A stretch of 64,000 nt of DNA. It comes from Candidatus Villigracilaceae bacterium. GTDB taxonomy: Bacteria > Chloroflexota > Anaerolineae > Anaerolineales > Villigracilaceae. Positions 8,146 to 17,419 of the stretch are shown one piece after another (positions within the stretch are counted from its first letter, which is position 1; each line of letters opens with the position of its first letter). The stretch is taken from positions 124,001 to 188,000 of the forward strand of contig JAPKMP010000005.1 in the NCBI GenBank assembly GCA_026645935.1. The letters run 5' to 3'. A program made the translations under genes and the position numbers. The notes beneath the pieces were generated by a model. It was not told the DNA's origin. It did not search any database and saw nothing but the letters and a program-made list of their open reading frames with translations.

Positions 8146-10767
8146 ATGGAACTCGGTATCGTACGAAAAATAGACATCGACAGCGAAATGCAGCAGGCGT
8201 ACCTCGATTACGCCATGTCTGTCATCGTCTCTCGCGCGCTGCCGGATGCCCGCGACGGGATGAAGCCGGTACAACGTCGTATCTTGTACGCAATGTACGA
8301 TATGGGCATCCGCAATGACTCGCCATATAAAAAATCCGCGAGAATCGTGGGGGAAGTACTCGGTAAATATCACCCACACGGCGATTCGTCTGTGTATGAG
8401 GCGATGGCGCGTCTCGCGCAGGATTTTTCCATGCGCACCATGCTCGTGGATGGACAGGGGAACTTCGGTTCGGTCGATGGCGATCCCCCCGCCGCGATGC
8501 GTTATACCGAGGCGCGTCTCACCGCCGCCGCGCTCGATATTTTGAACGACCTCAACAAAAATACCGTTGACTTCGTCTCCAACTTTGACGATACGCTTGA
8601 AGAACCGAGCGTGCTGCCTTCCGCGATTCCGAATCTGCTTGTGAACGGCGCGACGGGTATCGCCGTGGGCATGGCGACTTCGATCCCGCCTCATAACTTG
8701 AGTGAAGTTGTGGATGCCCTCGTGTTCATGCTCGAACGCTGGGAGAAGCTCGACGACATCGACGTCGAGCAGTTGATGAAGTTCGTGAAGGGACCGGACT
8801 TCCCCACCGGCGGTCTCATCATCGAAGAAAAAGGTGATGAGGGGATCGAATCCGCGTACGGCTCGGGGCGTGGACGCATCACTGTGCAGGCAAAGGCGCA
8901 CATCGAAGAGATGGAACGCGGCAAGAGCCGTATCATCGTCTCGGAACTGCCGTACATGGTCAACAAGTCGAGTCTGATCGAGCGCATCGCCGAACTGGCG
9001 CGCGACGGTCATCTCGAAGGGCTTTCGGATTTGCGCGATGAATCGGACCGTCAGGGCATGCGCATCGTCCTCGAACTGACCAAGAACGCTGATCCGAATT
9101 TCGTTTTGCGCGATCTCTACAAACGCACTCCGATGCAGACCACCTTCAGCATCAACCTGCTGGCATTGGTGGACGGCGAACCACGCACCTTAACTCTCAA
9201 ACAGGCGCTGCGCGTCTATTTGGAACACAGGCTGACGGTCATAAAGAGGCGGGCGCAATTCGAATTGGAAAAGGCAAAAGCGCGGGCGCATATCCTCGAA
9301 GGGTATCTCGTCGCGCTCAAGAATTTGGATGAGATCATCAACCTCATCCGCTCGGCCGCGGATGTCGATACGGCTCGCGCCAAGCTGATGAAGCGCTACA
9401 AGCTGACGGAGTTGCAGGCGAATGCGATTCTCGATATGCAGTTGCGCCGTCTTGCCGCGCTCGAACGCAAAAAGATCGAAACCGAATACAAGGAAGTAAC
9501 CGCGCTCATCAAGGAGTTGACCAAACTTTTGAAGACACCAAAGTTGATGCGCGATGTGGTTGCCGAAGAACTCTTAAAGGTAAAAACGGCTTACGGTGAC
9601 CGGCGGCGCACGCAGGTCGTCAGCGTGAAGGAAGGCGCGAAGGCGGGTTCTGCGATCACTGCCAGTCAACTGCCGCATGCCTCGGTGTGGATCGGCGTGA
9701 CCGACGATGGTTTGGTCTCACGCACCGCGGACGACAAACAACCGCGTCACTCGGGCAACGATGCGCCGCGATTCCTGGTCAAAGCCTCAACCACCGATAC
9801 CATTTACTTTGTGAGTAAACTCGGTAAAGCCGCCGCGGTCGCCGCGCATTTGATCCCCGAAGCGGGAAAATTGAGTCAGGGTGTGCCATGGCATCGCGTC
9901 TCGCCGTTGAGTGACACAGATACCTTGGCAGCAGTCTTTGCCTTGCCAGCGAATAAATCTGCGTTAGGTGAAGAGATCTGTGTCCTCACCGCCACGCGCT
10001 TCGGCATGATCAAGAAGAGTCTCGTCATCGAGTTGCCCGGTCCATCGTCGCAGACTTTTGCGCTGGTCAAAGTCAACGAAGGCGACAAACTCAACACGGT
10101 TGCCATCACCGACGGGAAAAAGGAAATATTGCTTGTGACTGCCAGCGGAATGGCGATCCGCTTCAAGGAAGACGACGTGCGCCCGATGGGTCTCGTCGCC
10201 GCGGGCGTGAACGGCATGAAACTCGAAGACAAGGACGAAGTCGTCGGCGCGGAAATTCTGCCTGCCGAAGGCGATATCTTCCTGCTGACCAATGACGGCA
10301 AAGCCAAGCGCGTGGACCAGAAAGACTTCCCCGTGCAGGGACGTTACGGCAAGGGCGTGGTTGCATGGGACTTGCCGGGTAAATCGGCTCTCGCCGCTGT
10401 TGCCTCTGGCAAGCCGAATCACGTCGCGACGATTCACATGACCAAGGGCGCGCCGAAATCAACGAGATTGGATGCCGCCGGTCTGCGCAAACGCGCATCC
10501 GCGAAAGGCGATGTTGTCGTCGAAGTCAAACCCGGAGAAACGGTCACTGCGCTGGCGGTGGGTTGGATGCTGGAGAGTTATGTGAAAGTGAAGGAAGAAC
10601 CGAAGAGGAAAGAAGGAAAGCGTCGCCCTGAGCGTGCCGAAGGGAGGAAAGAAAAGGCTAAGATGAAAAAAGTTGCCAAGCCTGCTGCAAAAAAGAAAGC
10701 GGTGAAAACGGCGACTAAGCCAGTGAAATCGAAAAAGAAGCCCGCACTAAAGAAGAAAAGGAAGTAG
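8146..10767 (+). CDS. gyrA: Type IIA topoisomerase subunit A (DNA gyrase A / ParC-like)
   Basis: This is the DNA-cleaving subunit of a type II topoisomerase. From ATG 8146 (AAGGA upstream) the protein has about 873 residues. The N-terminal core [20 protein letters not shown] is typical. The catalytic tyrosine is Y120 in MRYTEARLT. The C-terminal beta-pinwheel is present, but its expected GyrA box (QRRGGKG type) is only QGRYGKG, so wrapping and negative supercoiling activity may be weaker or the protein could act as ParC. The last 55 or so residues are a very Lys-rich tail ([11 protein letters not shown] at the end), longer than usual, and it includes RRPERAEG, which translates a dispersed-repeat-like sequence. 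gyrB is not in the window. The listed TTG start at 8122 lies within the inverted repeat and is unlikely. Confidence 0.93.
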   Translation: MELGIVRKIDIDSEMQQAYLDYAMSVIVSRALPDARDGMKPVQRRILYAMYDMGIRNDSPYKKSARIVGEVLGKYHPHGDSSVYEAMARLAQDFSMRTMLVDGQGNFGSVDGDPPAAMRYTEARLTAAALDILNDLNKNTVDFVSNFDDTLEEPSVLPSAIPNLLVNGATGIAVGMATSIPPHNLSEVVDALVFMLERWEKLDDIDVEQLMKFVKGPDFPTGGLIIEEKGDEGIESAYGSGRGRITVQAKAHIEEMERGKSRIIVSELPYMVNKSSLIERIAELARDGHLEGLSDLRDESDRQGMRIVLELTKNADPNFVLRDLYKRTPMQTTFSINLLALVDGEPRTLTLKQALRVYLEHRLTVIKRRAQFELEKAKARAHILEGYLVALKNLDEIINLIRSAADVDTARAKLMKRYKLTELQANAILDMQLRRLAALERKKIETEYKEVTALIKELTKLLKTPKLMRDVVAEELLKVKTAYGDRRRTQVVSVKEGAKAGSAITASQLPHASVWIGVTDDGLVSRTADDKQPRHSGNDAPRFLVKASTTDTIYFVSKLGKAAAVAAHLIPEAGKLSQGVPWHRVSPLSDTDTLAAVFALPANKSALGEEICVLTATRFGMIKKSLVIELPGPSSQTFALVKVNEGDKLNTVAITDGKKEILLVTASGMAIRFKEDDVRPMGLVAAGVNGMKLEDKDEVVGAEILPAEGDIFLLTNDGKAKRVDQKDFPVQGRYGKGVVAWDLPGKSALAAVASGKPNHVATIHMTKGAPKSTRLDAAGLRKRASAKGDVVVEVKPGETVTALAVGWMLESYVKVKEEPKRKEGKRRPERAEGRKEKAKMKKVAKPAAKKKAVKTATKPVKSKKKPALKKKRK
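10621..10644 (+). repeat. Dispersed-repeat-like sequence translated within the gyrA tail
   Basis: The sequence contains CCCTGAGCGTGCCGAAGGG, which resembles a common dispersed repeat of the type CCCTGAGCG-AGCGAAGGG. It is read in frame as RRPERAEG within the basic tail of the topoisomerase. A degenerate copy in the opposite orientation lies at 25695-25723. Confidence 0.5.
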
Positions 10768-10910
10768 GTAGCTCATCAATCGTTGACGATGTAAGTCCTC
10801 CTGGGTTCAGGCATGGGGAAATCCTCCTGTCACACCATATTTTAACCTCAAAACTGCTGTATACTGCTTCGAACCGGCAATATTTCCCGAGCAAACTTAC
10901 AGGTAACGAT

Positions 10911-12278
10911 ATGAAACCCAACCGCCTCCCTTACATCCTCCTGATCTCCTCCATGCTGGCGTGCAATTTTATCGCCAACTTTATTACTCCCCCAACTGCC
11001 ACGCCTGTTCCCACCTCCACGCCGACACCGCTCGCGCCTGCCTACATCCCACCGAACTGCCAGAATATTCCGCTGGCGACGGTTCCTCCCGCCACGGCGC
11101 TGGCTCAACCCACGCCGGAACTGCAAGTCAATCCCGAGATCTCAAAGGATACCCAGCGCGAAGTGTTCAACCAGATGGTCTCGACCATCGAGGATGTTTA
11201 TGTCTATCCCGATTTCAACGGGAAGGATTGGAACGCCATCGCTGCAAATTATCGCGCCCAAATCGAGGCGGGTCTTTCCACCGAGCAGTTTTACAGCGCG
11301 ATGCAAGCCATGATCGTGGAACTGGGTGACGAACATTCCGGGTTCGAGTCGCCAGCCGATGTGGCGCAGTCCGAGGCGGATCTTTCCGGGAATAACGATT
11401 ACGTCGGGATCGGCGTTTACATCCTGCCGCAATTGGAAAAGAATCAGGCGACGGTCATCTTTGTCTTCCCCGGCTCGCCCGCCGAACTCAGCGGATTGAA
11501 ACCGCACGACACCATCCTCGCCGTGGATGGCCTGCCGATCGCTGCCAATGGAGAAAGCTATCTTTTCCTTGCGCGCGGACCGGAATGTTCCGCCCTCGTA
11601 TTGACGGTGCGCTCGCCGGGCGGGGAACCGCGCGATGTGATGATTGTCCGCCAGCGGATTCAAAGCCCGCTGTTGATCGACGCGCGCCTCGTCCCGACTT
11701 CGGACGAATCGCGCATCGGATACATTTTCCTCCCAACGTTTTTCGACCAGACCATTTCCGGTCAGGTGGAGGATGCGCTGCGGAGTTTCGGTCCACTCGA
11801 CGGATTGATCATCGACAACCGATTGAACGGCGGCGGGAGCAGTGACGTGGTGGAACCCATCCTCTCGTTTTTCGCATCCGGCACGATGGGTGAATTCGTA
11901 AGCCGCGACGGAAAACGACCGCTGACGATCACGGCGAATCCCATCGAAAATTCACAGGACGTTCCGCTCGTAATTCTGGTCAGCGAGGAAACCGTCAGTT
12001 TCGGCGAGATCTTCTCCGGCGTATTGAGGGATTCAGGGCGCGCGCAGATCGTCGGTCAGACCAGTTTGGGGAACGTGGAGATTCTCCACGGCTATGATTT
12101 CCCGGACGGCTCCCGCCTTTGGATCGCGGCGGAGACCTTCGACTCGGCGTTTTCGGATACGGATTGGGAAAAGACCGGCATCATTCCGGACCTCGCAGTG
12201 ACCGCCGATTGGGATGAGTTTATCTTTGAAACCGATCCGGCAATCCCTGCGGCTTTATCGCTGCTGGGTCGCCAGTAA
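10911..12278 (+). CDS. S41-family peptidase-like lipoprotein with PDZ domain
   Basis: The 455-residue protein starts with a leader ending in SSMLAC (likely lipobox) and a Pro/Thr-rich linker. An N-terminal helical region (about 60-150) is followed by a PDZ-type domain (about 160-235, VIFVFPGSPAELSGLKPHD) and a tail-specific-protease fold (about 240-440). The S41 nucleophile matches the Ser of TVSFGEIF, and the Asp of LRDSG is also conserved. At the position of the general-base Lys of E. coli Tsp (GKG) this protein has Asn (SLGNVE). It may use another residue, belong to an S41 subfamily with different chemistry, or be inactive. It is followed after 18 nt by the STAS-like gene. An outer-surface location is inferred. 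Confidence 0.8.
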   Translation: MKPNRLPYILLISSMLACNFIANFITPPTATPVPTSTPTPLAPAYIPPNCQNIPLATVPPATALAQPTPELQVNPEISKDTQREVFNQMVSTIEDVYVYPDFNGKDWNAIAANYRAQIEAGLSTEQFYSAMQAMIVELGDEHSGFESPADVAQSEADLSGNNDYVGIGVYILPQLEKNQATVIFVFPGSPAELSGLKPHDTILAVDGLPIAANGESYLFLARGPECSALVLTVRSPGGEPRDVMIVRQRIQSPLLIDARLVPTSDESRIGYIFLPTFFDQTISGQVEDALRSFGPLDGLIIDNRLNGGGSSDVVEPILSFFASGTMGEFVSRDGKRPLTITANPIENSQDVPLVILVSEETVSFGEIFSGVLRDSGRAQIVGQTSLGNVEILHGYDFPDGSRLWIAAETFDSAFSDTDWEKTGIIPDLAVTADWDEFIFETDPAIPAALSLLGRQ

Positions 12279-12296
12279 AAAGCCAATTTTACAGCC

Positions 12297-12683
12297 ATGA
12301 ACTATGTCATCCAGCCCGACTCTAAGGACCGGATCATAAAGGTAAGAGCAAAAGGCAAATGGGACCTGGAATTCGGTCGCGCCATGAGCCGCGAGATCGC
12401 CGGGACGGTGGATGCGACCCATTTACGGCTTGTCCTGGTGGATATGCGTCAGGTGGTGATCCGCGCGTCCATCCTTCAGATTTACGAACGGGTAAAGGAA
12501 TTATGGGATGAACATCAAAGCGCCAAACAGACCGTTTGGAAGGTGGCGGCGGTCTTAACGCTGGACGACCAGGAGTTCAGGAAGGAGATGCAGTTTTTCG
12601 AGAACACCGCTCAAAATCGCGGGCTTCCCTATCGCATATTCAGCGAAATGGATGAGGCGTTTGGTTGGTTGGCCAGCCCATAA
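12297..12683 (+). CDS. SpoIIAA/STAS-like small cytoplasmic protein
   Basis: The 128-residue protein has alternating strands and helices (DRIIKVRAKGKWDL, then LRLVLVDMRQVVI, then VWKVAAVLTLDD, then a terminal helix with EAFGWLAS). This fits the STAS-like/SpoIIAA-like fold seen in many bacterial proteins of unknown role. No phosphorylatable Ser in a classical anti-anti-sigma motif is evident, so a regulatory function is not claimed. It is 18 nt downstream of the S41-like gene and may share its transcript. Confidence 0.6.
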   Translation: MNYVIQPDSKDRIIKVRAKGKWDLEFGRAMSREIAGTVDATHLRLVLVDMRQVVIRASILQIYERVKELWDEHQSAKQTVWKVAAVLTLDDQEFRKEMQFFENTAQNRGLPYRIFSEMDEAFGWLASP

Positions 12684-12802
12684 TCCTTCTCTTTCGGCAC
12701 AAGGTTCGCGTCGTGAATGGGCTTTTGCATCCCTGCCTGCGAACTGCCGCTCATCGCGAAGGCGAATGATGGCAGTGAAGCAATCTCGAAATCCTGGGGA
12801 AA

Positions 12803-14293
12803 TCATTCCTTCTTCAAGGATTGCAATCGTTCCGCCAATTCCGTTTGTATCTCGCTGTAGGCTGACTTCCCAGCCACATTCAGCATCTCATGCGGGTCGT
12901 TGACCAGATCATACAATTCCGTTTCCCCTGTGGAGTATTCGGTATATTTCCATTCAGGCGTGCGAATGGTATAGAACTCGGGAATCATCGAGCCGACTCC
13001 CTCTTCGGTGGGCCAGTGTTCGAGTAAAAGGGCGTCTCGCCACGGCGCAGTTGGGTCTTCAAGCAATGGACTCATGTTCAAGCCATCCACAGTATCGGGA
13101 ACGTGGAACCCCGCCCATTCTGCAATTGTGGCATAGAGGTCGATGTTGGCGACGAGACTGGAATCGATTCGCGGTTCGAAGTAGCCCGGTCCATACACGA
13201 TGAACGGGACTTTGACGCAGGCTTCGTAGGGACAGTTCTTCGTCGCGCCGAAGCGGTGATCGCCGATGGTCAGGCCGTTGTCTGAAGTAAAGATGATGAT
13301 GGTGTTCTCATCCAGCCCGGCTTTCTTCAAAGCGGCGGCAATGGAAGCGACGCCGTCATCCACGGAGAGGAGCGAGCGTAGGATCTGCAAATGGATGGTA
13401 TCCAGCTCGGACTCTGAAAGAGGCGAGAGGTCCCCGATGTAATCCGGCTTGTCGCGGATGTTCTCCTCGTTGAAACTGGGCGGGCGGTATTGCACCCAAT
13501 CCCAGCCGGTGCTGGCGCGGAAGGAATCCTTGTGGCGCGGCGCGCGGATGTAGGGGGAATGCGGGTTGTAGTAATTGACCGTCATGAAGAACGGCGTGTC
13601 TTTCGAATCGCGAATGAAAGCCAATGCCAGACTCGTAATAACGTCGGCGCTGAAGTTGAAATCGTTGCGTTTGTATTCGACGATCTCGCCGTTCTGTGAA
13701 AGGCTGAAGTTGTAATAATACTGAAGGTTGCCCGCCTCTTCCCTTTCCACGATGTTCCTGCCGAGAAAAACATTCCACACATCCCAGCCTGGTTGTACGA
13801 CGCCGAGAGGCGCCAGGTCATCGTAACCGTTCATGTATTTGCCGAGATAAGCCGTATGGTAACCGCACTCCTTCAATTGGATCGAGAAGCTGGTTTCCGC
13901 ATCGAACTTTGGCGCGCCGCCCATGGGCAGGTTGTTCGTCAACACCTGATGGTTGTGCGCATACTGGCCGGATAAAATGCTCGCGCGGCTCGGGCAGCAC
14001 AATGGCGTGGTGGCAAAGCTGTTCTCGAAGACGACGCCGTTCTTCATCAATTCGGTTTTGACGAAAGGCATGTAATCGACGGTGTGATAGGGCTGGTCGT
14101 CGGTGACGATGAGGATGATGTTCGGGCGCGGGTCGTTAAATCTCTCCGGCGTGGCGGGAGATGGGATGTCGATATCGAAGATCGTCGGCACATGATCGAT
14201 GACGGGCGTGGGAGGGTTGTATGGCGGGGGCAGTTCTTCTGTGACGCAGGCGGAAAGCAGGAATGCACATGCAACGAGCAGGATCCGTTTCAT
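12803..14293 (-). CDS. Sulfatase, predicted lipoprotein
   Basis: The 496-residue protein from ATG 14293 starts with a lipoprotein signal (MKRILLVACAFLLSAC). The alkaline-phosphatase/sulfatase fold begins with IILIVTDDQ, whose DD pair (D65, D66) would bind the metal. The signature CCPSR has C99 in the position converted to formylglycine, followed by the usual SILSGQYAHNHQV. A later TIIIFTSDNG is the second metal-binding segment. The length fits arylsulfatases that cleave sulfated glycans. The start overlaps the stop of the upstream HD-domain gene by 4 nt (ATGA), so the two are translationally coupled. The ORF-track start at 14368 is longer and would bury the signal peptide. The activating enzyme is not in this window and the substrate is unknown. 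Confidence 0.9.
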   Translation of the reverse strand: MKRILLVACAFLLSACVTEELPPPYNPPTPVIDHVPTIFDIDIPSPATPERFNDPRPNIILIVTDDQPYHTVDYMPFVKTELMKNGVVFENSFATTPLCCPSRASILSGQYAHNHQVLTNNLPMGGAPKFDAETSFSIQLKECGYHTAYLGKYMNGYDDLAPLGVVQPGWDVWNVFLGRNIVEREEAGNLQYYYNFSLSQNGEIVEYKRNDFNFSADVITSLALAFIRDSKDTPFFMTVNYYNPHSPYIRAPRHKDSFRASTGWDWVQYRPPSFNEENIRDKPDYIGDLSPLSESELDTIHLQILRSLLSVDDGVASIAAALKKAGLDENTIIIFTSDNGLTIGDHRFGATKNCPYEACVKVPFIVYGPGYFEPRIDSSLVANIDLYATIAEWAGFHVPDTVDGLNMSPLLEDPTAPWRDALLLEHWPTEEGVGSMIPEFYTIRTPEWKYTEYSTGETELYDLVNDPHEMLNVAGKSAYSEIQTELAERLQSLKKE

Positions 14294-14856
14294 CCCAAAT
14301 TCCCAACCAGGTCCAACTCCGGCGCGATCCTTCGCATGGCTTGAATTACATTGCCGACGTGTTCCCACAAGTCCACGCCGAATTCCTTTGCGGCGCGTTC
14401 CATCTCCCCGCGGTCCGTCCCGGCGGCGAAGGCTTTATCCTTCCACTTCTTTTTGACCGAACTCGCTTCGAGATCGTACAACGAGCGCGATGGGCGGACG
14501 AGCGCAACGGCGGTGATGAGTCCGGTCACTTCGTCGCAGGCGCAGATGGCTTTGCGTCGTATCGTGTCGCGAGGCAGGTTGAGATGGTCGGCGTGACTCA
14601 GGATGTCCTGAACAATATCTTCTGGCACGCCGCGTTCGCGCAGGATGGGTGCGCCGTCCTGCGGATGATGTTCCAGGGATGGGTGGATCTCCCAATCGAA
14701 ATCGTGCAGCAGACCGATCAAGCCCCAGGCTTCCACATCCTCGCCGAATTTCTCGGCGTAGAAACGCATCGCGGCTTCAACGGACAGCATATGCCGCACC
14801 AACCCCTCGTTCTTGACATATTCGCGGACAAGGGCAAGGGCTTCTTCATGAGTCAT
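14290..14856 (-). CDS. HD-domain phosphohydrolase-like protein
   Basis: The 188-residue cytoplasmic protein begins with helices around LVRHMLSVEAAM, then IGLLHDFDWE gives the HD metal-binding pair, and HHPQDG and LSHADHL supply further His residues. This pattern is typical of single-domain HD proteins with predicted phosphohydrolase activity; the substrate cannot be told. It is the first gene of a two-gene unit with the sulfatase (4-nt overlap). Its 5' side borders a repeat element at 14876-14988. No strong SD is visible. Confidence 0.8.
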   Translation of the reverse strand: MTHEEALALVREYVKNEGLVRHMLSVEAAMRFYAEKFGEDVEAWGLIGLLHDFDWEIHPSLEHHPQDGAPILRERGVPEDIVQDILSHADHLNLPRDTIRRKAICACDEVTGLITAVALVRPSRSLYDLEASSVKKKWKDKAFAAGTDRGEMERAAKEFGVDLWEHVGNVIQAMRRIAPELDLVGNLG

Positions 14857-14875
14857 ATCGATTCTCCAGTTTGAA

Positions 14876-14988
14876 TGTCATTGCGAGGACGATCGTCCGA
14901 AGCAATCCAACCATAGAATAATGAGACTGCTTCGCGCCAGGTCTTGATATGGCTTCGCCCTACCCGACCAGCGGCGCTCGCAGTGACA
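14876..14988. repeat. 113-bp repeat element with inverted ends
   Basis: The element starts with TGTCATTGCGAG (14876-14887) and ends with CTCGCAGTGACA (14977-14988), which are inverted copies with one mismatch. Inside are GAAGCAATCC and AGACTGCTTCG, the wording of a repeat family that I know as common and dispersed in diverse bacteria. It fills the whole gap between the HD gene and the stop codon of the SanA-like gene, which it touches. It has no ORF, so it would be non-autonomous. Confidence 0.7.
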
Positions 14989-15624
14989 CTATTGTATCGG
15001 CTCCGGCTCGCCCAAAACGGGCAGCGGCTTCGCGACCAGCATATCCCATACGGCTTGGGAAGCGGCAAAGGTCTCGCGAAGGTTCCACCACAGGCGCGCG
15101 CGTTTGAGGAAATAACGGTTCGCCGCCTCGACTCCCGTCGAGTCGATGCCGAACCAGTTGCATAGCGCCAGCGCCCTCGGCATATGAAAATCCTGCGTGA
15201 TCAAGATCGCCTTGTCAACGCCGAAGATGTCCTTTGCGCGGTAACAGGTATCGTACGTGCGCCTGCCCGCGTAGTCGAGTACGATGTCTTTATCGGGCAC
15301 GCCGTGTCCGAGCGCGAACTGCCGCCCGGCTTCCGGCTCATTGTATTCGATAAAGCGGTTATCGCCGCTGATCAGGATTTTTTCGATCTTCCCGGCTTGA
15401 TATAAGTTGACAGCCGTCAACATGCGGTCGCTCAGCACCGGTCCAGCCGAGCCGTCGCGCAGCAAACCAGCGCCGAAAACGATCGCGATTCGTGTTTTGG
15501 GCACTTCGCCCGCTGTATACGTTCTTGGGATCGCGTACAGCCCCATGACAATTCTTGGCAACAACAAACAAACGGCGGCTGCGAGCAAAGCCCGCCAAAA
15601 AAATTTCAAGAACTTACCGAACAT
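14989..15624 (-). CDS. SanA/YdcF-like DUF218 membrane protein
   Basis: The 211-residue protein has one N-terminal membrane segment (about residues 8-30). A DUF218 domain follows: IAIVFGAGLLRDG, then KILISGDNRFIEYNEP, then TYDTCYRAKDIFG and ILITQDFHMPRALAL. SanA and YdcF proteins are implicated in envelope integrity; the enzymatic reaction is not established. It starts 4 nt after the stop of the PhnD-like gene, so the two are likely cotranscribed on the minus strand. Its stop codon abuts the repeat at 14876-14988. Confidence 0.85.
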   Translation of the reverse strand: MFGKFLKFFWRALLAAAVCLLLPRIVMGLYAIPRTYTAGEVPKTRIAIVFGAGLLRDGSAGPVLSDRMLTAVNLYQAGKIEKILISGDNRFIEYNEPEAGRQFALGHGVPDKDIVLDYAGRRTYDTCYRAKDIFGVDKAILITQDFHMPRALALCNWFGIDSTGVEAANRYFLKRARLWWNLRETFAASQAVWDMLVAKPLPVLGEPEPIQ

Positions 15625-15628
15625 CGCG

Positions 15629-16648
15629 CTATTCTATCAAATCCAGCAGGTCCAGCCCCGAGGCGGTCACATAGACAATGAACTCCGCGTATGCGGCATC
15701 GTCCACCGGCGACATCTCATCGAAGCCATAGATCGTCTGCATGGCAGCTTTGCCTTCGGGCGTCGTCATGAAATCGATGAGCCCGCGTTGGATGCCGCGC
15801 CGCATTTCAAAAGGCAGCGCTGCAGACATGGAAATATTTTCATAAGGGATGATGGCGGGGATGCGCCACGCCACAAGGATCCTGTCCATCACGTCGGGAT
15901 AATCCGCTTCGAGGACGGGGGATTCGCGGGCATCGACGAAAGTCGCGCCGAAATCGCAGATGTCATCAGCGTAGACTCCGCGCACCACATTGGGCTGGCC
16001 TTCGAGAAATGCCCCGGCTCTCGTCTGGACCTGGGACCGATTCAGCAATCCGAGCGGCACTACATACCCCGAAGGCGAGACCTCGTCGCTCCAGCAGGGC
16101 TTTTTATCGGCGAATTGTTTCAGGGCGGAGGCGGCGTCTGTGATGTTCTCTCCGCGTGCATCGTCGAAGTAGGCGGTGAATTCGCCATCGCGGTTGATGA
16201 CGATTTGCGCCCCATAGAACATCCCTCCGTTGCGGACTCGCGCCAGCAATGCCGTGACCGAATTATTCTCGCGCGCAAGCACGAATGCATACGGCGAAAG
16301 CGAAGCGATGTGGGCATTCCCGTTTGCAAGCGACTCGACCAATTTTTCTTCCGAGGCGGGAATCACTGTCACGATGCGGTACCCTGTCCGTTCTTCGAGA
16401 TAGGCGGCAAGCCTGTCGCCCGCAGAGATGACAGGATCGGTCGGGCGCGGGTTTGGAGCGAGGGCGAGGATCAAGGGATTGTTTTCAGTGCCGGGCTCGG
16501 GAGGAGTCTGAGGCGCTTGTGTGGGACCGGGAGTCGGCGTGCTGGTAGGAATCGCTGTGGGAGTCCCCAACGTCACCTGCAACGGAAATGAACATCCAAG
16601 CGTAAAGAATAGTGTTATCGTAAGCAGGACTTTTCTGGTATCGAGCAT
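15629..16648 (-). CDS. PhnD-like substrate-binding lipoprotein
   Basis: From the second of two adjacent ATG codons the protein has 339 residues. AAGG lies 5 nt before this ATG, a better spacing than for ATG 16651. The leader ends in TLGC (lipobox) and is followed by a Thr/Pro linker. The mature part (NPLILALAPNPRP ... LAAYLEERTGYRIVTVIPAS ... ANGNAHIASLSPYAFVLA) matches periplasmic phosphonate/phosphate/phosphite binding proteins of the PhnD type. No permease or ATPase gene is adjacent, so it may serve a transporter elsewhere or act in sensing. It is divergent from the DUF4230 gene across a 41-bp spacer. Confidence 0.8.
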   Translation of the reverse strand: MLDTRKVLLTITLFFTLGCSFPLQVTLGTPTAIPTSTPTPGPTQAPQTPPEPGTENNPLILALAPNPRPTDPVISAGDRLAAYLEERTGYRIVTVIPASEEKLVESLANGNAHIASLSPYAFVLARENNSVTALLARVRNGGMFYGAQIVINRDGEFTAYFDDARGENITDAASALKQFADKKPCWSDEVSPSGYVVPLGLLNRSQVQTRAGAFLEGQPNVVRGVYADDICDFGATFVDARESPVLEADYPDVMDRILVAWRIPAIIPYENISMSAALPFEMRRGIQRGLIDFMTTPEGKAAMQTIYGFDEMSPVDDAAYAEFIVYVTASGLDLLDLIE

Positions 16649-16689
16649 CATGACCTTGCTATAATAATGCAGGTTTCGAAAGGACGAAA

Positions 16690-17361
16690 ATGAAAAACAC
16701 GTTTAACACGATCATGTCCATCCTGATTTTGGTGGTGCTTGCCGCCGGGGTCTATTTTATCGTAGAGACCGTGCGTGAGACCGCCGCTGCGGCGTCGCAG
16801 CCGATCGAGCAGGTGAATCAAGCCAATTATGCCCTGCAGACTCAGATGGCGCAATTGATGAATCCCACACCCACGATCATCCCGGACCCGGTGACATACA
16901 TCAATGAGATTCGCGCGCTCGCCCGGTTGGAGACGATCCAGTACAGCGTTTCTCAGGTGATGACGGGCGAGGATCGGCAGGGGACTCTCGGCTTTGCCTT
17001 TGGTACAAAGATCCTTGTCGTTGTGCATGGCTCCGTGATCGCGGGAATCGATATGGAGAAGATCCAGCCAGGAGATATGCGTCTCGAAAATGGGATTTTA
17101 TACGTGAACCTTCCCCCGGCTGAAATTCTTGCTGTCACGCTGGATACGGAGAAGGTCGAAGTGTACACGCTTCAGGAAGGGCTGCTGGCAGATGTGGACC
17201 CGACTCTGGTTTTGCAGACCATTCAGGGCGGGCAGGACAAGATCCTGAGCGTTGCGCTGGATGATGGGATCCTCCTCCAGGCGGAGCAGAATGCCGAAGC
17301 ATACTTGTTGAGATTCTTCAGCGCGCTTGGGTATGACACGGTCATCTTCCCTCAGGATTAA
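16690..17361 (+). CDS. DUF4230 family membrane-anchored protein
   Basis: The 223-residue protein has one N-terminal membrane segment (about residues 8-26), a short Gln-rich helix and a small Pro/Thr stretch. A DUF4230-type domain follows (ALARLETIQYSVSQVM ... VVVHGSVIAGIDMEKI ... VNLPPAEILAVTLD). The family is widespread and its function is unknown. AAAGGA lies just before the ATG. A clear terminator follows 18 nt after the stop. Confidence 0.8.
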   Translation: MKNTFNTIMSILILVVLAAGVYFIVETVRETAAAASQPIEQVNQANYALQTQMAQLMNPTPTIIPDPVTYINEIRALARLETIQYSVSQVMTGEDRQGTLGFAFGTKILVVVHGSVIAGIDMEKIQPGDMRLENGILYVNLPPAEILAVTLDTEKVEVYTLQEGLLADVDPTLVLQTIQGGQDKILSVALDDGILLQAEQNAEAYLLRFFSALGYDTVIFPQD

Positions 17362-17379
17362 GCGGCCCGACCATTCGAG

Positions 17380-17419
17380 AGACCTGACAGGTTTTAGAGA
17401 CCTGTCAGGTCTTTTTTTT
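17380..17419 (+). terminator. Rho-independent terminator
   Basis: AGACCTGACAGGT (17380-17392) pairs perfectly with ACCTGTCAGGTCT (17400-17412), followed by eight T residues. It terminates the DUF4230 transcript, directly against the stop of the convergent lipoprotein gene. The stem wording is also seen in dispersed repeats of other bacteria. Confidence 0.9.

Noticed and set aside
8059-9012. 317-residue minus-strand ORF opposite gyrA
   Set aside because: Antisense shadow that extends into the inverted repeat; no features of a real protein.
15407-16591. 394-residue plus-strand ORF
   Set aside because: Runs opposite the SanA-like and PhnD-like genes, crosses their boundary, and shows no domain or SD.
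17380-17419. CRISPR-like or mobile repeat
   Set aside because: A single inverted pair with a T-tract is fully explained as a terminator.
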